Below, piece after piece: positions 1 to 5,052 of a stretch of 5,457 nt of DNA. The position numbers were made by a program, and so were the translations under genes. The notes under the pieces were generated by a model. It did not search any database. It was not told the DNA's origin and saw nothing but the letters and a program-made list of their open reading frames with translations. The DNA is from JBEIFW01 sp044370695. GTDB taxonomy: Bacteria > Actinomycetota > Acidimicrobiia > Acidimicrobiales > Ilumatobacteraceae. Each line of letters begins with the position of its first letter. Within the stretch, counting starts at the first letter, position 1. The stretch covers positions 1-5,457 of the forward strand of contig JBILVB010000218.1 in assembly GCA_044370695.1 (NCBI GenBank), in the 5' to 3' direction.

Positions 1-323
1 ACCTGATCAAGTCGGGTGGCGAGTGGATCAGCTCGGTCGACATCGAGAACGAGCTGATGGGCCATCCGAAGATCGCCGAGGCCGCCGTGATCGGGGTGCC
101 GCACCCGAAGTGGGACGAGCGCCCGCTCGCGTGCGTGGTGGTCCGGGCGGGCGAGACGTTGAGCCCGGCCGAGGTGCTCGAGTTCCTCGCGCCGCGCCTG
201 GCCAAGTGGCAGCTGCCCGACGACGTGGTGTTCATCGACGAGGTGCCCAAGACCTCGGTCGGCAAGTTCTCGAAGAAGACGCTGCGCGAGCGCTTCGCCA
301 CCCACGTACTGCCCGGCGCGTGA
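1..323 (+). CDS. Fatty-acyl-CoA ligase (AMP-binding, ANL superfamily), C-terminal end only
   Basis: This is the last 106 codons of a gene that begins left of the window; the frame runs from base 3 to the TGA at 321-323. Enzymes of this superfamily adenylate a carboxylic acid with ATP and transfer it to CoA. The visible part is the mobile C-terminal domain. It opens with the A8 hinge motif (LIKSGGEWIS, visible residues 1-10) and contains the typical EAAVIGVPHPKWDERPLA segment (26-43). It ends with the A10 motif PKTSVGKFSKK (82-92), whose lysine K88 (codon 264-266) is the expected adenylation-step lysine. The wording of these motifs resembles medium/long-chain fatty-acid ligases of the AlkK/FadD type more than acetyl-CoA synthetase. 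Chain length and substrate cannot be set without the N-terminal domain. The MFS gene starts 7 nt downstream, so the two are probably co-transcribed. The family call is firm; the substrate is open. Confidence 0.93.
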   Translation, partial: LIKSGGEWISSVDIENELMGHPKIAEAAVIGVPHPKWDERPLACVVVRAGETLSPAEVLEFLAPRLAKWQLPDDVVFIDEVPKTSVGKFSKKTLRERFATHVLPGA

Positions 324-330
324 ACCGCGC

Positions 331-1647
331 GTGGCGCCGGTCGTGAGGCGGGGCGGTTTCGCCCGCCTGCTCGGCGCGAGTGCGATCACCAACCTCGGCG
401 ACGGGGTCGGTGCCGTCGCGTACCCGTGGCTCGCGTCGCTCGTCACCCGTGACCCGGCGCTCGTCGCCGCCGTGGTGGCCGCCCAGCGTCTGCCCTGGCT
501 CGTCGTCACCCTGCCGGCAGGGGTGTGGACCGATCGGCTGGACCGCCGCCGCGTCATCGTCGCCAGCGACCTGTTCCGGGGCGCGGTGACCCTGCTCGTG
601 GCCACCGTGGTGTCGGTGCGCCTCGCAGCGCACGCCGATCCGGCGGGCACGGTCGGCACCGACGTCGCGCTCTACGGGCTCGTCGTCGGGGCGACCGTCG
701 CCGTCGGGTGCGCCGAGGTGGTGCGGGACAACGCAGCGCAGACCCTGCTGCCGTCCGTCGTGGCCGTCGCCGACCTCGAACGCGCCAACGGGCGGCTCTG
801 GGTGGTCGAGCTGTTGACGAACACCTTCGCGGGCCCGGTGCTCGGCGCCTGGCTCGTCGGTCTCGGTGTCGCCTACGCCGTCGGGTTCGACGCCGTCAGC
901 TTCCTGCTCGCCGCGCTCGTGGTGACCACGCTGCCGGGCGCGTACCGGGCGGTCGACGATCGGGTGCGGCGGTCCTGGTGGGCCGAGGCCCGCGAGGGGC
1001 TGGGCTGGTTGTGGTCGCACGAGCTGTTGCGCCCCCTCGCGCTGGTGCTCGGGGCGATGAACCTGGCGAGCACCGTCAGCCTGTCGACGCTGGTGCTCTA
1101 CAGCCAGGACGTGCTGGGGGGCGGCGCGCTCGGGTTCGCCGCCGTCACGATGGGCGGCGGTGCCGGCGGGGTCGTCGCCGGCCTGGTGGCGGGACGCGTG
1201 CTGGACCGCGTGGGTCCGGGGCGATCCCTGGTGGTCGTGATCGCCGGCTGCGCTGCGGGTGCCGTGCTCGTCGGGTCGGCCCCGGGATGGCCGGTGGCCG
1301 CCGGGGCGTTCGTCGTCACGGGCTTCCTCGGCACGGTCTGGAACGTGGCCACGGTCAGCCTCCGCCAGGCGATCATCCCCAGCGACCTGCTCGGGCGGGT
1401 CAACAGCGTCTACCGGATGATCGCTTGGGGCGCGATGCCGGTCGGAGCGGTCGTCGGAGGTGCCGTGGTGACCGTGGCGTCCGCCCTGTCGGACCGGGAG
1501 ACGGCGCTGCGTGCGACGTGGTTCGTCGAAGCGGCGGTCTACCTGGCGCTGCTCACCGTCGCCCCGTCCCGGCTCACGGCCGCACGTATCGAGCGGGCCC
1601 GGGCGGAGGCGGCGACCCGCCGGGCGGCGGCAGGCCCCGACCCTTGA
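331..1647 (+). CDS. Major facilitator superfamily exporter (MFS_3 / EntS-like)
   Basis: This 438-aa integral membrane protein is rich in hydrophobic stretches (roughly residues 13-35, 43-63, 80-99, 110-130, 165-200, 233-258, 265-290, 298-313, 318-345, 363-385, 397-411), consistent with about 12 helices. The helix 2-3 loop carries an MFS motif A-like sequence, GVWTDRLDRRR (64-74). Two further stretches match the MFS_3 drug/siderophore exporter pattern: DNAAQTLLPS...LERANGRL (133-155) and IPSDLLGRVNSVYRM (349-363). Members usually export small molecules by proton antiport; no substrate is indicated here. The GTG at 331 was taken as start because it gives a short cationic N-terminus before helix 1. 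GTG 343 is an equally possible start 4 codons later, and neither has a clear ribosome-binding site. The stop overlaps the -35 of the following TetR promoter. The basic tail (ERARAEAATRR) is probably cytoplasmic. Confidence 0.9.
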   Translation: MAPVVRRGGFARLLGASAITNLGDGVGAVAYPWLASLVTRDPALVAAVVAAQRLPWLVVTLPAGVWTDRLDRRRVIVASDLFRGAVTLLVATVVSVRLAAHADPAGTVGTDVALYGLVVGATVAVGCAEVVRDNAAQTLLPSVVAVADLERANGRLWVVELLTNTFAGPVLGAWLVGLGVAYAVGFDAVSFLLAALVVTTLPGAYRAVDDRVRRSWWAEAREGLGWLWSHELLRPLALVLGAMNLASTVSLSTLVLYSQDVLGGGALGFAAVTMGGGAGGVVAGLVAGRVLDRVGPGRSLVVVIAGCAAGAVLVGSAPGWPVAAGAFVVTGFLGTVWNVATVSLRQAIIPSDLLGRVNSVYRMIAWGAMPVGAVVGGAVVTVASALSDRETALRATWFVEAAVYLALLTVAPSRLTAARIERARAEAATRRAAAGPDP

Positions 1648-1673
1648 CGCTGAGACGGTGAGCGCCTTATCGT
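1644..1673 (+). promoter_or_regulatory. Probable leaderless promoter of the TetR/di-iron operon
   Basis: A -35 TTGACG (1644-1649) and a -10 TATCGT (1668-1673, matching TANNNT) are separated by 18 nt. Only 6 nt lie between the -10 and the ATG at 1680, so transcription should start at or next to the A of the start codon. No Shine-Dalgarno sequence precedes the ATG, which fits a leaderless mRNA. The -35 overlaps the stop codon of the upstream MFS gene. This is a motif reading only, without transcript data. Confidence 0.65.
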
Positions 1674-1676
1674 CTC
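1652..1676. promoter_or_regulatory. 25-bp dyad over the TetR promoter, candidate operator (or RNA hairpin)
   Basis: The arms GAGACGGTGAG (1652-1662) and CTTATCGTCTC (1666-1676) flank the triplet CGC. Nine of 11 positions are complementary, and the other two are G-T pairs that would hold as G-U in RNA; the outer six base pairs (GAGACG/CGTCTC) are perfect. The dyad fills the promoter spacer and covers the -10, 3 bp short of the start codon, which is where an autoregulating TetR dimer would bind to block RNA polymerase. Alternatively the hairpin ends the upstream MFS transcript, but no T-tract follows it. Confidence 0.55.
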
Positions 1677-1679
1677 GCC

Positions 1680-2270
1680 ATGGCGGCGCCGGGTGAACTC
1701 GAGGCACGGGTGATCGACGCCGTGCGCCGCTGCTGCGAGCGCTGGGGCGTGTCGAGGATGACCATCGATGACGTCGCCGCCGAGGCCGGCGTGTCCCGCG
1801 CCACGATCTACCGGTTATTCCCGGGCGGGCGAGACACCCTGCTCGAAGCGATGCGCGTCGCAGACACCGAGGGGTTCCTTCGCCTGCTCACCTCGAAGCT
1901 CGAAGGAGCCGCCACGCTCGAGGAGATCCTGGTGCGGGGGCTCGTGGAGGCGACGGTCGCGCTGCGCAGCGACGAGCACCTGCAGCTCGTCCTGCTCTCC
2001 GAGCCCGGCGCCCTCGCGCAGCAACTCACCGTCGAGGGTCTGCCCCAGATCGTGGCGCTGACGGGCACGTTCCTGGCGCCCTGGCTCGGCCCGTTCGTCG
2101 GCGATCGCTCCGACGAGCTCGCCGAGTGGCTCACCCGCTGCGTCATCTCCTACTTCCTCGTTCCCTCCCCGCACGTCGACCTCGGCGACCGCCCGTCGGC
2201 CGAGCACTTCGTGCGCCGCTTCGTCCTGCCGGCCTTCGAGTCGGCCGTCTCCGGAAGGACCACGCCATGA
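1680..2270 (+). CDS. TetR/AcrR-family transcriptional regulator
   Basis: This 196-aa protein has the usual TetR length and layout. The N-terminal helix-turn-helix spans about residues 8-55. Its core is MTIDDVAAEAGVSRATIYRLF (27-47), in which VSRATIYRLFP is the recognition helix and typical TetR signature. The remaining helices (about 60-190) form the variable ligand-binding and dimerisation domain and contain hydrophobic stretches suited to a nonpolar ligand, but no ligand is identifiable. The ATG at 1680 is supported by its position 6 nt after a TANNNT -10 hexamer and by the normal distance to the HTH. The stop overlaps the next start as ATGA (2267-2270), so regulator and di-iron protein are translationally coupled. 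TetR proteins generally repress until a ligand binds. Autorepression through the dyad at 1652-1676, and control of the di-iron gene with it, is the natural inference. Confidence 0.93.
   Translation: MAAPGELEARVIDAVRRCCERWGVSRMTIDDVAAEAGVSRATIYRLFPGGRDTLLEAMRVADTEGFLRLLTSKLEGAATLEEILVRGLVEATVALRSDEHLQLVLLSEPGALAQQLTVEGLPQIVALTGTFLAPWLGPFVGDRSDELAEWLTRCVISYFLVPSPHVDLGDRPSAEHFVRRFVLPAFESAVSGRTTP
2253..2259 (+). promoter_or_regulatory. Shine-Dalgarno sequence for the di-iron protein
   Basis: GGAAGGA lies inside the last codons of the TetR gene, 7 nt before the ATG at 2267. It is the clearest ribosome-binding site in the window. It fixes the start of the downstream gene at 2267 rather than at an in-frame upstream codon such as 2126, which would place 47 residues inside the TetR reading region. 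Confidence 0.75.
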
Positions 2271-3373
2271 CCTCGACCGAGCACCTCCTTGGCCGCGGCG
2301 AACTCGACGACATCGAAGCCATCCTCAGCGTGTCCAACCGTGACGTCGACGCGGTCGAGCACGTCGTCAAGGACAACGCCGACGCCATCTTCACGTGGGA
2401 CTACTCCCTGGCCCGGCCGGCGCTGCGAAAGCTGTACGAGAAGGCCAAGACGGGGCAGTGGAACGCCACGACCGATCTGCCGTGGACGACCGAGGTCGAC
2501 CTCGAGAAGGTCGTCGCCGCCGACCAGGTCGCCGTCGCCGCCGGGCTCGACCCCAACCACTACGCCGGCACCGCCGTCGCGCACTGGGGGGAGAAGGAAT
2601 GGCTGGCGTTCGGGATGGAGAACCGGCGCTGGACGCTGTCGCAGTTCCTGCACGGTGAGCAGGGCGCCCTGCTGTGCACGGCCAAGATCACCGAGACCGT
2701 GCCGTGGTACGACGCCAAGCTCTACGCCGCGACCCAGGTGGTCGACGAGGCCCGTCACGTCGAGGTGTTCGCGCGGTACCTCGACGAGAAGCTGGGCGGG
2801 ACCTACCAGGTCAATGCCCACCTGCGGATGCTGCTCGACGACATCGTCAACGACAGCCGCTGGGACATGACCTACCTCGGCATGCAGGTGATGGTCGAGG
2901 GCCTGGCGCTCGCTGCGTTCGGGTTCATGCACCAGCTGACCGAGGAGCCGCTGCTCAAGCAGCTCCTGCGGTACGTGATGAGCGACGAGGCCCGCCACGT
3001 GGCGTTCGGCGTGCTGTCGCTGCGCGAGGTCTACGAAGGCATGTCCGATGCCGAGCTGCGCGACCGCCAGGAGTTCGCCTACGAGGCCGCGGTGCGCATG
3101 CGCGACCGGTTCCTGTCCCAGGAGGTGTGGGAGCGCACGGGCATCAACCCCCGGGACGTGGTGCCGCTGATCCTGAAGGATCCGACCCGGCAGGTCTTCC
3201 AGCAGCTGCTGTTTTCCAAGATCGTGCCCAACTGCAAGAAGCTCGGCCTGCTCGACCGCAACGACGCCTGGCTGCGCCGTCGCTTCGAGGAGATGGGGGT
3301 CATCCAGTTCGAGGACTGGGCCGACACCGGCGAGGAGTACAGCGCGTTCGCCCTCGACGGCGCCGAGTCCTGA
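2267..3373 (+). CDS. Ferritin-like di-iron carboxylate protein, probable oxygenase/oxidase of unknown substrate
   Basis: This 368-aa protein is probably soluble: no signal peptide or membrane segment is seen. It has a complete set of candidate ligands for a two-iron centre in a four-helix bundle: E131 (LHGEQ), E161 and H164 (VVDEARH), E211 (VMVEG), and E241 and H244 (MSDEARH). The two halves mirror each other exactly, each with Glu, then Glu 30 residues on, then His 3 further on. At about twice the length of storage ferritins, it resembles oxygen-activating relatives such as ribonucleotide reductase R2, acyl-ACP desaturases and AurF-type N-oxygenases. The residue four after the first EARH histidine is F168, where R2 proteins carry their radical tyrosine, which argues against a nucleotide-reductase role. 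Translation is coupled to the TetR gene by ATGA overlap with a good ribosome-binding site. An oxidation reaction on a lipid-like or aromatic ligand sensed by that TetR is inference. The fold call is strong; the substrate is unknown. Confidence 0.87.
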   Translation: MTSTEHLLGRGELDDIEAILSVSNRDVDAVEHVVKDNADAIFTWDYSLARPALRKLYEKAKTGQWNATTDLPWTTEVDLEKVVAADQVAVAAGLDPNHYAGTAVAHWGEKEWLAFGMENRRWTLSQFLHGEQGALLCTAKITETVPWYDAKLYAATQVVDEARHVEVFARYLDEKLGGTYQVNAHLRMLLDDIVNDSRWDMTYLGMQVMVEGLALAAFGFMHQLTEEPLLKQLLRYVMSDEARHVAFGVLSLREVYEGMSDAELRDRQEFAYEAAVRMRDRFLSQEVWERTGINPRDVVPLILKDPTRQVFQQLLFSKIVPNCKKLGLLDRNDAWLRRRFEEMGVIQFEDWADTGEEYSAFALDGAES

Positions 3374-3450
3374 CCCGGGGCCGACTGCGGACGGCGACAA
3401 GATCGCGTCAACGGGCTCACGTCGGCCGGTGCGGCGCCGACCGGAGAGCC

Positions 3451-3612
3451 GTGTTCGCAGTGATGGCAACGGCTCCGGTGGCAAGCCAGATCGTCGCCAG
3501 CGCGGCCCTCGCGGCCGCCGGCGTGTGGGCATTCGTGCTCGCGGTCCGAGCGGTGCGCAACGCCGGCGACGACGGCGAGCACCCTTGGGGTCCGAGCCCG
3601 GCCAGCCAATAG
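3451..3612 (+). CDS. Possible small single-pass membrane protein
   Basis: This short frame gives 53 aa from GTG 3451, 50 aa from GTG 3460 or 49 aa from ATG 3463, ending at TAG 3610-3612. After a short N-terminus it has one strongly hydrophobic Ala/Val-rich stretch of about 23 residues (QIVASAALAAAGVWAFVLAV). A basic RAVRNAG segment follows, then an acidic/polar tail with HPWGPSPASQ. The positive residues after the helix suggest an out-to-in orientation. GGAG at 3443-3446 lies 4 nt before GTG 3451, which favours that start. It sits 77 nt after the di-iron gene and could ride on that transcript; no promoter of its own is seen. No family is recognised. It could be a chance frame in GC-rich DNA, though hydrophobic segment plus ribosome-binding site plus a fit between neighbours favours a real gene. 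Confidence 0.5.
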   Translation: MFAVMATAPVASQIVASAALAAAGVWAFVLAVRAVRNAGDDGEHPWGPSPASQ

Positions 3613-3615
3613 GCT
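3585..3615 (+). promoter_or_regulatory. Probable leaderless-type promoter of the winged-helix gene
   Basis: The -10 hexamer TAGGCT (3610-3615) matches TANNNT and lies 8 nt before the GTG at 3624, with no Shine-Dalgarno sequence between. A weak -35 candidate, TTGGGG (3585-3590), lies 19 nt upstream. The first three bases of the -10 are the stop codon of the preceding small frame. The -10 placement is convincing; the -35 is not. Confidence 0.5.
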
Positions 3616-3623
3616 CGGCGCTC

Positions 3624-4244
3624 GTGCGCCTGGAGTCCGATCCCCGTTTCCTCGTCCTGCATGCGCTGCGCATCAAGGGCTTCGCGAAGACCGACGTGCT
3701 GTCGGAGCTGAGCGGTCTGCCGATCGAGGACGTCGATGGCGAGCTCGCGGGACTGCAGCGCGAGGAGCTCGTCCTGTTCCGGGAGGCGCGCTCGCTCTGG
3801 CAGCTCACGCCGGCCGGGCGTGCCGCCCACGGCCCGCTGCTCGCCGCCGACGCCGAGCACCGCGGGATGCGGGCCGGCCTCGAACCGCACTACCCGGCGT
3901 TCCTCGAGCTGAACGTGCGGTTCAAGGAACTCTGCGGGGACTGGCAGCTGCGCAACGGGGCGCCCAACGATCACAGCGACGCGATCTACGACCGTCAGGT
4001 GCTCGATCGGCTCGCCGCGCTCGACGCCGCCGCGCAGCCCATCTGCGCCTCGTTCCGCGGGGTCGCCGTCCGGTTCGGCGGCTACGGCCATCGGCTCTCG
4101 CACGTGGCGCAGCTCGTCGACGGCGGGCAGTTCAACCTGTTCACCGGCGTGATGTGCGGTTCGTACCACGACGTGTGGATGGAACTGCACGAGGACCTGA
4201 TCCTCACCCTCGGCATCGACCGCTCGGCCGAGGGCAGCTTCTGA
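3624..4244 (+). CDS. Winged-helix (MarR-like) protein with uncharacterised His/Asp-rich C-terminal domain
   Basis: This is a 206-aa protein. Residues 6-70 read as a winged helix-turn-helix: a first helix (FLVLHALRIKGF), TDVLSELSG, a recognition-type helix (PIEDVDGELAGLQREEL), then a wing ending in LWQLTPAGRAAHG, the TPAGR sequence common in MarR/PadR-like wings. Residues 80-206 form a second domain not assigned to a family. It has conspicuous conserved-looking stretches: FLELNVRFKELCGDWQLR (93-110), NDHSDAIYDRQV (115-126), GHRLSHVAQL (155-164) and YHDVWMELHEDLILTLG (181-197). Several His/Asp/Glu side chains there could bind a ligand or metal, but this is speculation. The GTG at 3624 was chosen because it immediately precedes the first helix and lies 8 nt after a TANNNT hexamer. 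The frame stays open upstream to 3429, but that stretch is Arg/Gly-rich low-quality sequence overlapping the small membrane frame. It is probably a regulator or ligand-sensing protein; its target is unknown. Confidence 0.82.
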   Translation: MRLESDPRFLVLHALRIKGFAKTDVLSELSGLPIEDVDGELAGLQREELVLFREARSLWQLTPAGRAAHGPLLAADAEHRGMRAGLEPHYPAFLELNVRFKELCGDWQLRNGAPNDHSDAIYDRQVLDRLAALDAAAQPICASFRGVAVRFGGYGHRLSHVAQLVDGGQFNLFTGVMCGSYHDVWMELHEDLILTLGIDRSAEGSF

Positions 4245-4259
4245 TCGGACCGAGCGGCG
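4217..4259. terminator. Inverted repeat at the convergent gene junction, possible bidirectional terminator
   Basis: The perfect 8-bp arms CCGCTCGG (4220-4227) and CCGAGCGG (4250-4257) pair across a 22-nt loop. Two more G-C pairs (4217-4218 with 4258-4259) extend the stem past a single bulged A. The right arm sits in the 15-nt gap between the stop codons of the winged-helix gene and nucS, the expected place for a shared terminator. No T-run follows on either strand, and the loop is long, so termination efficiency is uncertain. The left arm also contains part of a local palindrome (4223-4232). Confidence 0.4.
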
Positions 4260-4919
4260 TCAGAACAGGCGGAGATCGTCGGGGCGCAGACCGCGCAGCT
4301 CGTCGTAGTCGACCTCGACGCAGCGGAATCCACGGGCCTCGGCGAGCACCCGGGCCTGTGGCTTGACGATCTGGGCCACGAACACGCCCTGGACCGGGCG
4401 CAGCGTGCTGTCCCGTTCGAGCCGCTCGACGTAGCGGGTGAGCTGCTCGACACCGTCGATCTCGCCTCGACGCTTCACCTCGACCGCGACGGCGCGCCCG
4501 GCGGCGTCCCGACACAGCAGGTCGACCGGGCCGATGTCGGTCGGGTACTCACGGCGCACGACCACGAAGCCGGGCCCGAGCACCTCGGGGCTGGCGGCGA
4601 GCAACTCCTGCAGATGGGCCTCGACGCCGTCCTTCTGCAGGCCGGGATCGGACCCGAACTCGTGGTTGCTGTCGGCGAGGACCTCCTCGAGGGTGATGAC
4701 GAGGCGTTCGCCCTTGGGGTTGGTGACCGTCCAGCACCCTTCGGTCTCCACCAGGGTGTTGGGCGCGTTCATCCAGTTGAGCGGCTTGTACGCCCCGCCG
4801 TCGGCATGCACGGCGATGCACCCGTCGGCTTTGACCATGACCAGCCGCACGGCGCTGGGCAGTTGCGCCGACAGGCGACCTTCGTAGGCGACGCAGCACC
4901 GGGCGATCAGGAGGCGCAC
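4260..4919 (-). CDS. nucS: Endonuclease NucS/EndoMS, mismatch-specific DNA endonuclease
   Basis: This 219-aa protein is recognisable from end to end as NucS, the endonuclease that cleaves both strands at mismatches and underlies non-canonical mismatch repair in Actinobacteria. The N-terminal DNA-binding/dimerisation part starts MRLLIARCCVAYEGRLSAQL, with VKADGCIAVHADGGAYKPLNWM at 29-50. The C-terminal PD-(D/E)XK nuclease part holds DPGLQKDGVEAHLQ (91-104), GPVDLLCRD (130-138) with D133, and VAVEVKRRGEIDGVEQL (144-160) with E147 and K149, the expected metal/catalytic residues. KPQARVLAEARG follows at 186-197. It ends in DDLRLF, which matches the C-terminal sliding-clamp-binding tail known for the family. 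All key residues are present, so it is probably active; its length is close to the roughly 226 aa of the mycobacterial protein. The start is GTG (complement of 4917-4919), fixed by the conserved N-terminus. It converges with the winged-helix gene and diverges from the XRE regulator. Confidence 0.97.
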   Translation of the reverse strand: MRLLIARCCVAYEGRLSAQLPSAVRLVMVKADGCIAVHADGGAYKPLNWMNAPNTLVETEGCWTVTNPKGERLVITLEEVLADSNHEFGSDPGLQKDGVEAHLQELLAASPEVLGPGFVVVRREYPTDIGPVDLLCRDAAGRAVAVEVKRRGEIDGVEQLTRYVERLERDSTLRPVQGVFVAQIVKPQARVLAEARGFRCVEVDYDELRGLRPDDLRLF

Positions 4920-4921
4920 GG

Positions 4922-4968
4922 CCCCTCGGCCCGCTGTCTTGACGCTACGTTGCTCGTGGCCCGCTCAA
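4922..4968 (-). promoter_or_regulatory. Candidate nucS promoter and ribosome-binding site
   Basis: On the minus strand, TAGCGT (4942-4947) fits the -10 pattern TANNNT and lies 22 nt before the GTG start. TTGAGC (4963-4968) is a possible -35, though the 15-nt spacer is short. A transcript starting 6-7 nt after the -10 would have a leader of about 15 nt holding GAGGGG (4922-4927), whose 2-nt distance to the GTG is tight. It is the best promoter reading for nucS here, but not strong. Confidence 0.38.
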
Positions 4969-4971
4969 CGT
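4947..4971. promoter_or_regulatory. Inverted repeat over the nucS promoter, candidate operator
   Basis: The 6-bp arms ACGTTG (4947-4952) and CAACGT (4966-4971) are separated by 13 bp, with one additional matching pair (4945/4973) outside a mismatch. The left arm touches the candidate nucS -10 and the right arm overlaps the candidate -35, so a dimeric protein bound here would cover the promoter. Arms of this length do arise by chance, so the assignment is tentative. Confidence 0.35.
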
Positions 4972-5021
4972 GGTGTACGTCCATCCGATCCCCTCGGTAT
5001 GGGTTTGTGGCGCGCGGCGAG

Positions 5022-5052
5022 GTCGGCAGGATCATACGATCTCGCTGCCGAC
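5022..5052. promoter_or_regulatory. 31-bp inverted repeat adjoining the XRE start codon, candidate autoregulatory operator
   Basis: The perfect 8-bp arms GTCGGCAG (5022-5029) and CTGCCGAC (5045-5052) enclose a second, nested pair GATC/GATC (5030-5033 and 5038-5041) around ATAC, with three unpaired bases (5042-5044). The right arm ends directly before the GTG at 5053. The centre includes TACGAT (5035-5040), a TANNNT-type -10 candidate without a convincing -35. It could be an operator for the XRE protein itself, or an RNA hairpin limiting access to the start codon. Confidence 0.5.

Larger units (their letters stand above)
4920..5052. other. Divergent intergenic region between nucS and the XRE regulator
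   Basis: These 133 bp separate the two divergent start codons and contain no credible gene. They hold a candidate nucS promoter on the minus strand and two inverted repeats: ACGTTG/CAACGT (4947-4952, 4966-4971) across the nucS promoter, and GTCGGCAG/CTGCCGAC (5022-5029, 5045-5052) against the XRE start. An in-frame ATG at 4999 could extend the XRE protein by 18 residues; if used, the second repeat would be coding. Confidence 0.6.

Noticed and set aside
525..1661. Second plus-strand frame overlapping the MFS gene
   Set aside because: Its extreme Arg/Gly/Ala composition is typical of the wrong frame in high-GC coding DNA.
232..1707. Long open frame on the minus strand (about 490 codons) opposite the MFS gene
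   Set aside because: Its translation is Arg/Pro/Gly/His-rich with no recognisable domain. It is the antisense shadow of a clear MFS coding region in GC-rich DNA.
2126..2266. N-terminal extension of the di-iron protein to an upstream start inside the TetR gene
   Set aside because: The extension is Arg/Pro-rich and overlaps TetR coding sequence, while ATG 2267 has a good ribosome-binding site 7 nt away and an ATGA overlap.
3421..3444. GC-rich inverted repeats (GTCGGC/GCCGAC and CCGGT/ACCGG) after the di-iron gene
   Set aside because: The two overlapping short stems compete with each other and neither has a T-tract. In sequence this GC-rich they are expected by chance, so no terminator is called.
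3429..3623. N-terminal extension of the winged-helix protein
   Set aside because: The added 65 residues are Arg/Gly/Pro low-complexity and overlap the small membrane frame; GTG 3624 sits just before the first helix and after a -10-like hexamer.
2150..3808. Long open frame on the minus strand (about 550 codons) opposite the di-iron gene
   Set aside because: It crosses several genuine plus-strand gene boundaries, has low-complexity composition and matches nothing recognisable; the di-iron motifs on the plus strand are decisive.
4939..4951. Plus-strand TTGACG close to TACGTT as a promoter for the XRE gene
   Set aside because: The two hexamers are almost adjacent instead of 16-19 nt apart, and both lie about 100 nt from the likely start.
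4999..5052. ATG 4999 as the start of the XRE gene
   Set aside because: It is in frame and not excluded, but the 18 added residues look non-coding, and the perfect inverted repeat immediately before GTG 5053 fits an untranslated regulatory region better.
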